Shown here: positions 16,795-23,537 of the stretch, piece by piece
Numbering within the stretch: the first letter of the stretch is position 1
Layout: each line of letters begins with the position of its first letter
Source: Tychonema litorale BBK16
GTDB taxonomy: Bacteria > Cyanobacteriota > Cyanobacteriia > Cyanobacteriales > Microcoleaceae
Reading direction: 5' to 3'
Length of the DNA stretch: 50,346 nt
Assembly (NCBI RefSeq): GCF_021648855.1
Contig: NZ_JAKJHX010000011.1
Coordinates: forward strand, 16,016 to 66,361
Position numbers and translations under genes: made by a program
Notes under the pieces: model-generated
Databases searched by the model: none
Told to the model about the DNA's origin: nothing
Seen by the model: only the letters and a program-made list of their open reading frames with translations

Positions 16795-18609
16795 ATGACA
16801 ATTAAGTTTAAATACGGACTTTCAGCAGCGCTGATCGGTGCAACAATTGCGATCGTACAAACACAAAATGCGGTAGCACAAAGCGCGGAACAAGTCAACA
16901 AAGTTGCTGAACAAATTACAGTATTAATCGAAGGGCAAACTCAGGGTTCAGGGATAATTATTGCTAGAGAAGGAAATACCTATTATGTACTTACTTGCGA
17001 ACACGTAATAAAGGGAAGAGGCGAATTAAAAATTGTTGCGCCCGATCGCAATTCCTTCCGAGTTGAAAGCAGCAACATTATCCAATTACCGGGAGTCGAT
17101 TTGGCGATCGTACCATTTGTCAGCTCTAGCAATTACGAGATAGCACAATTGGGAGATTCTAAAACAGTCACAGTCGGAGAACAAGTCTACGTTTCCGGTT
17201 GGCCAAAGCCAGGGGAAACGATTACAAGACAGATCCGGCAGATGACAGCAGGACAAATTTCAGCTCGCGAACGAGTCAGTGACGGCTATGAATTAATCTA
17301 TACAAACCCAACTCGTCAGGGAATGAGTGGAGGGCCGATCCTCGATCTTCGCGGCCGTGTAATTGGTATTCACGGACGCACAGAGGGAAGTACAGAAGAT
17401 ACAGTCACAAAAGCGTGGGTAAATTTAGGAATTCCGATCAATACCTTTGTCGAACTCGCTCCTAAAGCTTATGCCGCACAAGGCAAAGAAAAACTCAAAC
17501 GGCAAAACTATCAAGGCGCGATCGCAGATTTCAGTCAAGGACTACGATTCAATCAAAACTCTGCCGATGTTTTCAATGGTCTAGCTTACGCTAACTTTGC
17601 TCAAAAAAATTATAGAGCAGCTTTAGAAAATGCAATCAAAGCTATCCAAAGTAACCCCCAATTAGCCGAAGCATTCCGGGTTCGTGGGGCTAGCAATGCT
17701 CAATTGGGAAATCATAAAGAAGCGATCGCAGACTTCGATCGAGCTATCCAAATTAATTCTACCTTTGCAGATGCCTACGGACTGCGGGGTGTCAGCCGAG
17801 CTCAAATCAAAGACTACATAGGAGCCAACGCCGACATAGCCCAAGCCATCCGCCTAGCTCCCAATAGCGCCGTTGGTTACAACCGTCGCAGCGAAGTCCG
17901 TCGCATAGTCGGGGACAGCGAAGGAGCAAATGAGGACGCTCAAAAAGCAGCATCTCTGAGCGGAGCATCAGGAAATGAAGATGGCTTCCAAATGGCACTC
18001 AACAGCGGACTGGGAATATCTTTGCCGAGAAACCAAGTTGCAAGGGTGGAGCCACAGCAACCAGCCCCGACTGTTGTTCAAACACGTCCAGCACCGACAG
18101 CCCCGACTGTTGTTCAAACACGTCCAGCGCCTAACAACTCCCTAGAAGCGAAGCAACCAAGACCCACACCTGCGCCAAAACCAGAGCCATTTACTCAGCA
18201 AGTACCTCAAGCGGTAGCCGTGCGACAAGCCACGTCGCCAGGAGCGGAATCAGCACTTCAAGGATTAATTCGTGGCCAGCAAACCTTCCGCACGCGCAAC
18301 GGTTCATTTACCGGTACTATCAGTTTGCTGCAACGCTCTTTTAACGTTCAACTTCCGATGACGAAGTTCAACTTTGCGATTCATACTACGACTAGGGGAG
18401 CATTTCACTATGCTATTCCTCTGAACCCCAACCAGAAAGCCTATGTGGGAGCGGTGTTTTTGACGGAAACGGGTACTAATAATAATCCTGTCACAGTATC
18501 GATCGTCTGCGAAACCGATGAAGCGAGCAATATTCGCCCGCCAGATCCACTATACATTCAGGGTCGGCCGATTTGCCGTCCGGGTACGTCGCCCGTGGGT
18601 GCTAAGTAG
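16795..18609 (+). CDS. Exported trypsin-like serine protease with TPRs and C-terminal pilin-like (type IV pilin G/H) domain
   Basis: A 604-residue protein. A signal peptide covers about 1-29. The chymotrypsin-fold protease domain (about 30-220) has His70 in CEHV, Asp102 in VDLAIV and Ser178 in GMSGGP, so the triad is intact. Four TPR units follow (about 225-400). A Pro/Thr-rich linker contains a 12-residue tandem duplication encoded by a 36-bp repeat (18064-18135). The last ~120 residues (LQGLIRGQQTFRTRNGSFTGTISLLQ onward) resemble the globular domain of cyanobacterial type IV pilin-like G/H proteins, without the pilin N-terminal helix. ATG 16795 directly precedes the signal peptide and is preferred to an upstream in-frame start overlapping copy 2. 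Probably periplasmic or extracellular. Confidence 0.82.
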   Translation: MTIKFKYGLSAALIGATIAIVQTQNAVAQSAEQVNKVAEQITVLIEGQTQGSGIIIAREGNTYYVLTCEHVIKGRGELKIVAPDRNSFRVESSNIIQLPGVDLAIVPFVSSSNYEIAQLGDSKTVTVGEQVYVSGWPKPGETITRQIRQMTAGQISARERVSDGYELIYTNPTRQGMSGGPILDLRGRVIGIHGRTEGSTEDTVTKAWVNLGIPINTFVELAPKAYAAQGKEKLKRQNYQGAIADFSQGLRFNQNSADVFNGLAYANFAQKNYRAALENAIKAIQSNPQLAEAFRVRGASNAQLGNHKEAIADFDRAIQINSTFADAYGLRGVSRAQIKDYIGANADIAQAIRLAPNSAVGYNRRSEVRRIVGDSEGANEDAQKAASLSGASGNEDGFQMALNSGLGISLPRNQVARVEPQQPAPTVVQTRPAPTAPTVVQTRPAPNNSLEAKQPRPTPAPKPEPFTQQVPQAVAVRQATSPGAESALQGLIRGQQTFRTRNGSFTGTISLLQRSFNVQLPMTKFNFAIHTTTRGAFHYAIPLNPNQKAYVGAVFLTETGTNNNPVTVSIVCETDEASNIRPPDPLYIQGRPICRPGTSPVGAK

Positions 18610-18745
18610 AAGGAAGAAGGAAGGAGGAAGAAGGAAGAAGGAAGGAGGGAGGGGGTTGCTGATTTGGAGTATGATTTGCCTCCGAAATGTAGAGGCAATT
18701 CACGAATTGCCAGCAATTCATGAATTGCCCGTACCCCAGCCCCAG
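18610..18745. repeat. Purine-rich GGAAGAA tract followed by AATTC palindromes
   Basis: After the protease stop there is a run of AGGAAGA units to about 18655. Palindromes of the GCAATTCATGAATTGC type follow (18694-18730). No ORF here is convincing. The first part could strengthen termination poorly; its role is unknown. Confidence 0.6.
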
Positions 18746-18833
18746 TAGGGGAAATTGATGAATTGTCCTGAATTTCAGGGATTGCCTAAGCTAGTGAAAA
18801 ATTATTTAAGTGAAAAAACTAGGAGTTTTGATA

Positions 18834-19382
18834 ATGAACAAATATAAGCTATTGAGGGTTGTTGCGACTGGATCGATCGCATTTGCTTTCGGTGCGATCG
18901 GGACTTATGCTAGTGCTCAAACAGCCCTTCAAACCAAAGCATTTGTCTGTGGGCAGAGTAATGGCGCTCCCGCAACCATTGCTCAGACTAATCGTGGTGA
19001 CGTACCAGTAATCCGGTGGACTTCCGATCGTTTTCGCGATGCCGGCTACAGTGAAGAAAGGCGCTGTCTTGAAGTATCTGCAAGATTCCAGCAATACTTC
19101 CGCAATGGAAAACTAAATTACCTGACTACTGGTATTATGAACAACCAGCAAGTAGTTTGTGTTAGCGATCGCGAAGGAGGTAATTGCACTGGATTACTAT
19201 TCACCCTAAAACGAGGAAGCAATCCCAATCAAGTATTAAACAATCTACTGGCTGTGCGCGTCCGCGCTTCTGGCCCGCTGAATGAAAGCGCATCTCGTGT
19301 TTACATAGATATGAGCGAATATTTAAAACAGGCTTCAGTAGAAAGTCAACCGAATTCGCAATCTGATGGTCCTGTCTGGTAA
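18834..19382 (+). CDS. COP23-domain secreted protein (copy 3)
   Basis: A 182-residue exported protein closely related to copy 1. The signal peptide ends near YASAQT. The core has FVCGQSNGAPATIAQT, VIRWTSDRF, RRCLEVSARFQQYFRNGK, YLTTGIMNNQQVVCVS, GLLFTLKRG, and ends VYIDMSEYL. The ATG at 18834 has AGGAG eight bases upstream and is chosen over the GTG at 18810. It lies 25 nt before the second protease, so the two are probably cotranscribed. Repeated pairing of COP23 with a trypsin-like protease suggests that the COP23 protein is a partner, inhibitor or substrate of the protease (inference). Confidence 0.85.
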   Translation: MNKYKLLRVVATGSIAFAFGAIGTYASAQTALQTKAFVCGQSNGAPATIAQTNRGDVPVIRWTSDRFRDAGYSEERRCLEVSARFQQYFRNGKLNYLTTGIMNNQQVVCVSDREGGNCTGLLFTLKRGSNPNQVLNNLLAVRVRASGPLNESASRVYIDMSEYLKQASVESQPNSQSDGPVW

Positions 19383-19407
19383 GAATTCCCTAATTGATGT
19401 AATTTTA

Positions 19408-20487
19408 ATGAATTGGGTTTCCCTAGTATTTTTTAGTTGTACTGCTGGCGTGTTGACTGGAATCGCAATTCAAGTACACAGTCGAGATTTTTCTGCGACA
19501 GAACTTGTTCGCACAGATTTAGCACAGCAACCTCAAGGAGCGAAATTTGAACTAAAAAAACTACCTGTGAAATCACCAGTGGCTCAACCTCTGAATTTGC
19601 CCGCAAAATCCTTAAAAACATTGCCGGGAGAGAACCAGAAACAATCGCTTCCCCAGACAGCGGAAGATTTAGCAGAAAAAGCGATGTTTCAGAAAGCTCG
19701 TTCAATTACTGTGAAAGTGCTTTCTGGAGATAATTGGGGTTCGGGGATTATCATTCAGCAGCAAAAACAAGTCTATACTGTGATTACGAATGATCATGTA
19801 TTGCAGTCGGGAGACGCATATCGCATCCAAACTCCAGATGGTAAAATTTATTCTGCTACCCGATATTTAGCAAGTCAATTTGTCGGCAAAGATTTAGCAC
19901 TTGTGCAGTTTAGCAGCACCAAGTCTGACTACAAAATAGGCGTTTTGGGAAATTCTTCAGCGCTGAAAGAAGGAGACAAAGTATATGCTGCTGGCTTTCC
20001 TTCGGAACTTAAAAAATCAGATTCAGCGGGGTGGAAATTCACTGACGGACGAGTATCGCTAATACCAGAAAAATCTCTCGAAGATGGTTATCAACTGGGT
20101 TATGATAATCAAATTGAAAAAGGAATGAGCGGAGGGCCTGTGCTGAATTGGGCCGGCGAGGTGGTTGCTGTGAACGGAATGCACGCTTATCCGCTTTGGG
20201 GAGATCCTTATCTGTTTCAGGATGGCTCGAAACCTTGTGAACCAATGCGTGAGTTAATGGTGCGATCGAGTTGGGGAATTCCGATTGAAAAGTTTCTGCA
20301 ATCAGCACCGCAGTTTTCGACGAAAATAGCTGATAAAAAGTCTAAAGATTTTAGTTCAAAGCCAGCATCTCCATTGTTAGTTCAGCAGTCAAAGAAATCG
20401 AATTCAAAGGTTTTTCAACCTGTTGGTGAAGCGGCTAAACTGATGCAGAAACAGGCGGCGGCGGCTAAAAGTTGCACTCAGTTTTAG
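19408..20487 (+). CDS. Membrane-anchored or exported trypsin-like serine protease
   Basis: A 359-residue protein. An N-terminal hydrophobic segment (WVSLVFFSCTAGVLTGIAI) acts as signal or anchor, followed by a linker. The protease domain (about 95-300) has His130 in NDHV, Asp162 in KDLALV and Ser241 in GMSGGP. It parallels the protease at 16795 (WGSGIIIQQ versus GSGIIIA) but lacks TPR and pilin-like domains. The C-terminal ~60 residues are Ser/Lys-rich. ATG 19408 is preferred over 19366, which would overlap the COP23 gene. It closes the rightward module. Confidence 0.85.
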   Translation: MNWVSLVFFSCTAGVLTGIAIQVHSRDFSATELVRTDLAQQPQGAKFELKKLPVKSPVAQPLNLPAKSLKTLPGENQKQSLPQTAEDLAEKAMFQKARSITVKVLSGDNWGSGIIIQQQKQVYTVITNDHVLQSGDAYRIQTPDGKIYSATRYLASQFVGKDLALVQFSSTKSDYKIGVLGNSSALKEGDKVYAAGFPSELKKSDSAGWKFTDGRVSLIPEKSLEDGYQLGYDNQIEKGMSGGPVLNWAGEVVAVNGMHAYPLWGDPYLFQDGSKPCEPMRELMVRSSWGIPIEKFLQSAPQFSTKIADKKSKDFSSKPASPLLVQQSKKSNSKVFQPVGEAAKLMQKQAAAAKSCTQF

Positions 20488-20608
20488 TGATTGTTCCCTG
20501 AGCGGAGTCGAAGGGTACAATCACTAATCCGCTCATGGAATAATCACTCAAGCACCTTAACAGCGTTGGCGATTGCTATGATTCCGATGCAACCGGAATT
20601 GATATTAC
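20488..20608. repeat. GAGCGGAGTCGAAGGG-type hairpin and tail of another repeat
   Basis: Directly after the stop is a hairpin TGATTGTTCCCT...AGGGTACAATCA around GAGCGGAGTCGA, which may terminate the module. From about 20572 the sequence GATTCCGATGCAACCGGAATTGATAT matches the tail of the GGCAGTGCCGT repeats at 33440 and 45235. Confidence 0.6.
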
Positions 20609-21670
20609 TTACAACAAGTCTTTCAATTTATCATCTTCTCCCAACACTTTAATTACCTGTTTAATCTCCTGCGTTCTGTCTTTTTTCACAATCAAAGTCA
20701 CATTTCCATCTCTGACAACTACGACATCTTCTAAACCAATGGTGACAATTACTTCATTCTCATCGGCTGCATAGAAAATGCCACCTTTGGTATCAATGCC
20801 GATGTGTTTTGCTAATTCGACATTCGGCTTGTCTCCTTGTAGCAAACGGGCGATCGCATTCCAGTCACCCAAATCGTCCCAACTAAAGCCTACAGGCAAA
20901 ACATAGGCTTTTTGGGTCTTTTCCATCAGCGCGTAATCGATGCTGATTTTGGGCAATTCGGCGTAAGCAGCAGCACCTTTTGCTTCCAAAGCTGCCATCA
21001 TTTCCGGCACATGATTTCGCAATTCTGTCAAGACTGTTCCGACTCGAAATACAAAGATTCCGCCATTCCAGCTAAACTTACCGCTGTTTACAAATTCTTC
21101 GGCGGTGGTGCGATCGGGCTTTTCCGTAAATCTAGCGACACGATAGGCCCGAAAACCGCCAAAATTGCCAATTTCCTCGCCTTGTTCGATGTAGCCGTAG
21201 CCAGTGGAAGCATAACTCGGTTTGACTCCCAAAGTGGCGATCGCACTTTCCTTTCTCGCCAATTCAGCCGCCGCCTCCAAAGTCTTGACAAACTCCTCCG
21301 GTTCCCCAATCCAGTGATCCGCCGGGAAAAATCCAACAACCGCATCTTCGCCGTAACGCTTGGCAATTTCGATCGCACTCCAAGCCACAGCGGGCGCAGT
21401 ATCCCGGCCTTCGGGTTCCGCCAGCAAATTCTCAGGAGGTAGTAGCGGCAATTGTTCGCGGACTCCCGCAGCCAACATTTCGGAGGTTACTACCCACAAA
21501 TCGTCCCAACCGTTACCTAATGTTAATAGTCGATCGGCTGTGGCTTGCAACAAACTTTTGCCACTACCATCGAGACTGAGAAACTGTTTGGGGCGCTGTT
21601 TGCGGCTGAGTGGCCAAAAGCGTTCGCCTTTACCGCCGGCGAGGATTACGGGAATTAAGGTTTTGGTCAT
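20609..21670 (-). CDS. manC: Mannose-1-phosphate guanylyltransferase
   Basis: A 353-residue nucleotidyltransferase making GDP-mannose from mannose-1-phosphate and GTP in the cytoplasm. It supplies cell-surface polysaccharide and glycoconjugate synthesis. The N-terminus has the signature VILAGGKGERFWPLSRKQRPKQF (activation loop with conserved Arg and Lys). Other ManC elements are PADHWI, FTEKPD, and WNGGIFVFR. The C-terminal isomerase (cupin) domain of bifunctional ManC/AlgA enzymes is absent, so this is the monofunctional form. It stands alone, convergent with the protease module, with the CRISPR array behind its start. Confidence 0.92.
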   Translation of the reverse strand: MTKTLIPVILAGGKGERFWPLSRKQRPKQFLSLDGSGKSLLQATADRLLTLGNGWDDLWVVTSEMLAAGVREQLPLLPPENLLAEPEGRDTAPAVAWSAIEIAKRYGEDAVVGFFPADHWIGEPEEFVKTLEAAAELARKESAIATLGVKPSYASTGYGYIEQGEEIGNFGGFRAYRVARFTEKPDRTTAEEFVNSGKFSWNGGIFVFRVGTVLTELRNHVPEMMAALEAKGAAAYAELPKISIDYALMEKTQKAYVLPVGFSWDDLGDWNAIARLLQGDKPNVELAKHIGIDTKGGIFYAADENEVIVTIGLEDVVVVRDGNVTLIVKKDRTQEIKQVIKVLGEDDKLKDLL

Positions 21671-21789
21671 GGTTTGAAGTGAAATGGTTCTGATCTATTT
21701 TGCTCGACAGCTTATAATTATGGAGAGAATTTTTGTTGTTTAAGGGTGCTGGAGGCGATCGGGGAGTAAGTTTGAGGCAAAGATAGCCG

Positions 21790-22044
21790 GCCGCAATTAC
21801 ATTAAATCCCTACCAGGGATTGAAACGACAGTGCGCGTTTGAAGGATGCGCGCCCCCCTCAAGCCGCAATTACACTAAATCCCTACCAGGGATTGAAACT
21901 GGGCAACGCGAATATCATCCGTACAAAGTCTGGGCCGCAATTACACTAAATCCCTACCAGGGATTGAAACTGCGATCACAATATCCTGCCCTGCGATTTG
22001 AAATTGGGCCGCAATTACACTAAATCCCTACCAGGGATTGAAAC
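21790..22044 (+). CRISPR. Orphan CRISPR array, 4 repeats and 3 spacers
   Basis: Four 37-nt repeats at 21790-21826, 21863-21899, 21934-21970 and 22008-22044. Each starts GCCGCAATTAC, has the internal palindrome ATCCCTACCAGGGAT and ends ATTGAAAC. Spacers are 36, 34 and 37 nt. Repeat 1 has one substitution (ATTAAA for ACTAAA); the others are identical. The ATTGAAAC end is typical of cyanobacterial arrays whose crRNA 5' handle it forms, so transcription is probably rightward. No cas gene lies in the window. The array sits between divergently placed ends of manC and coaR. Confidence 0.95.
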
Positions 22045-22095
22045 TGGGATTATCGATCGCCATAACCCCAAGAACTAACCCCCGCAATCTTCTTT

Positions 22096-23196
22096 TCACT
22101 TGAGATGACAATGACAATTCGGCTTTTCAATCAAAGATTCAACCAAAGCATTCAAAGCCACCGCCGCCAATAATCCACCACCAAAAGTTCCCACAGTCGT
22201 AATATAAGGAACGCCGGATCGCACTAAACGCCGTTTCGCGATCGGAGAATGACTGAAGCCGATCGGCATTCCAATCACCAAAGCCGGTTGCAATTGCCCA
22301 ATCTCGATCGCCTCACAGACAGCCATCAACACAGACGGCGCATATCCAATCACCAATATACATCCTGGTTCGAGTCTTAACAACCGTTGAAACCATGCCC
22401 TTTCCTGCCAAAATTCCTGTTCCGCTTCCGCAGCAGCATTGATGTGAGGGTCATCAATCAAAGTTTCAATACTTGTCCCCAAATGTGCCAATCTAGTGCG
22501 ATCCAAAGCCGCAAAAACAGGCGACACATCAGCCACAATTTGACAACGATTCTTCAAAGCTTCCCGCGCCGATTGAATTGCCGTTTTGCTCAACTTCACA
22601 AACGGCAACAGCGAACAATCACCACAAGCTAAAACCAATTTTGAAAGCAAGTCTACCTCAATTTCCGAGCGATCGGACAAATCCGGCAACAAATGCTGCA
22701 AAGACTCCCCAAAATTCTCCGGGTGAGAGTGCGCCACCGCATCCCAACTATCCCAGACTTGTTCCAACTGATCCAATCCCCCCTCAGTTTCCACCTGTAA
22801 CAGCCTCATTTGCGCCAATGCTTCCCCTTGCACCGCTTGACACGAAAGATCCCGCCCCAGCAATCCTTCTAGCGCTAAAGCCGTTTGTCGGAGGCGAACT
22901 ATTTGTTGCGTGACAGACAAATATTGCTGTTGTAGCGCCCCCATCAGCGCGTCAGGGGAAGCATCCGCGTCAGTTTCTAACAGTTTGCGGATGTGAGAAA
23001 GCTGAAAGCCTTGCTGTTTGAGTGCGACAATTTTTTGCAGTTTCTGGACATCGCTGCGGGTGTAGAGTCTATAGTTGGAGGTCGATCGCACGGCGGTCGA
23101 AAGCAGCCCCAATGTGTGATAGTGTCGCACCATCCGGGGGGTGACAGTACCTTGAACTGCTTCTGTAAGTTGTTTGATTGTTAGGTATTTTGGCAT
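22096..23196 (-). CDS. coaR: CoaR: cobalt-responsive MerR-family regulator with precorrin isomerase-like domain
   Basis: A 366-residue fusion. Residues 1-75 are a MerR winged-helix domain (LTIKQLTEAV...TPRMVRHYHTLGLL...YRLYTRSDVQKLQKI). A coiled dimerisation helix follows. The second half resembles precorrin-8X methylmutase (CbiC/CobH), with VIGMPIGFSHSPIAKRRL and a GTFGGG loop. The C-terminus ends CHCHLK, matching the Cys-His-Cys cobalt-sensing motif described for Synechocystis CoaR. It is divergent from a cobalt P-type ATPase, with the expected operator between. In the family it activates coaT when Co(II) is present, probably also sensing tetrapyrrole intermediates. Confidence 0.93.
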   Translation of the reverse strand: MPKYLTIKQLTEAVQGTVTPRMVRHYHTLGLLSTAVRSTSNYRLYTRSDVQKLQKIVALKQQGFQLSHIRKLLETDADASPDALMGALQQQYLSVTQQIVRLRQTALALEGLLGRDLSCQAVQGEALAQMRLLQVETEGGLDQLEQVWDSWDAVAHSHPENFGESLQHLLPDLSDRSEIEVDLLSKLVLACGDCSLLPFVKLSKTAIQSAREALKNRCQIVADVSPVFAALDRTRLAHLGTSIETLIDDPHINAAAEAEQEFWQERAWFQRLLRLEPGCILVIGYAPSVLMAVCEAIEIGQLQPALVIGMPIGFSHSPIAKRRLVRSGVPYITTVGTFGGGLLAAVALNALVESLIEKPNCHCHLK

Positions 23197-23206
23197 AGGT
23201 TAAAAA

Positions 23207-23425
23207 GGACTCGGCGGTTGGAAACCGCGTCTACACAGACAAAACCTGCCTTCGCAGGTTGAAAGAAGACTCGGCGGTTGAAACCGCATCTACACAGACA
23301 AAACCTGCCTTCGCAGGTTGAAAGAATCATTTATCCCAGTCCGCGAAGGCGGACTTTGTTTGTGTAGCCGCGGTTTCTAACCGCCGGGGCCTCCGTTGGT
23401 TTGCGGTTTCTAAACGCCGGGTTAG
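23207..23425. repeat. Cluster of CGGCGGTT / AACCTGCCTTCGCAGGTT hairpin repeats
   Basis: Two direct copies, about 23207-23266 and 23268-23325, each hold GACTCGGCGGTTGAAACCGC-like sequence, then TCTACACAGACAAAACC and the hairpin CCTGCCTTCGCAGG. A third, inverted relative follows (GTCCGCGAAGGCGGAC, then TTGTGTAGCCGCGGTTTC, AACCGCC), then another GCGGTTTCTAAACGCCGGG. They fill the coaR-coaT spacer upstream of the operator. Confidence 0.7.
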
Positions 23426-23471
23426 ATTTGTTTGAGTATTGATGAGTTTTGTAATTTATTTTGGTTTTACT

Positions 23472-23504
23472 CTTGACATTAACATCAATGTCAAGGTTTA
23501 GGCT
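23472..23504 (+). promoter_or_regulatory. coaT promoter with CoaR operator
   Basis: A perfect 8-bp inverted repeat, CTTGACAT (23472-23479) and ATGTCAAG (23488-23495), lies between the -35 box TTGACA (23473-23478) and a -10-like TAGGCT (23499-23504). The 20-bp spacing is longer than normal, the hallmark of MerR-family-activated promoters, where the regulator untwists the DNA. The start codon of coaT is 33 nt downstream. Confidence 0.85.
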
Positions 23505-23537
23505 ACAGGAGTCATTCTACCAAATCAAATTTTCCCG

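Noticed and set aside
21820..22023. Plus-strand ORF through the CRISPR array
   Set aside because: It is made of repeats and spacers and contains the translated repeat sequence several times; not a gene.
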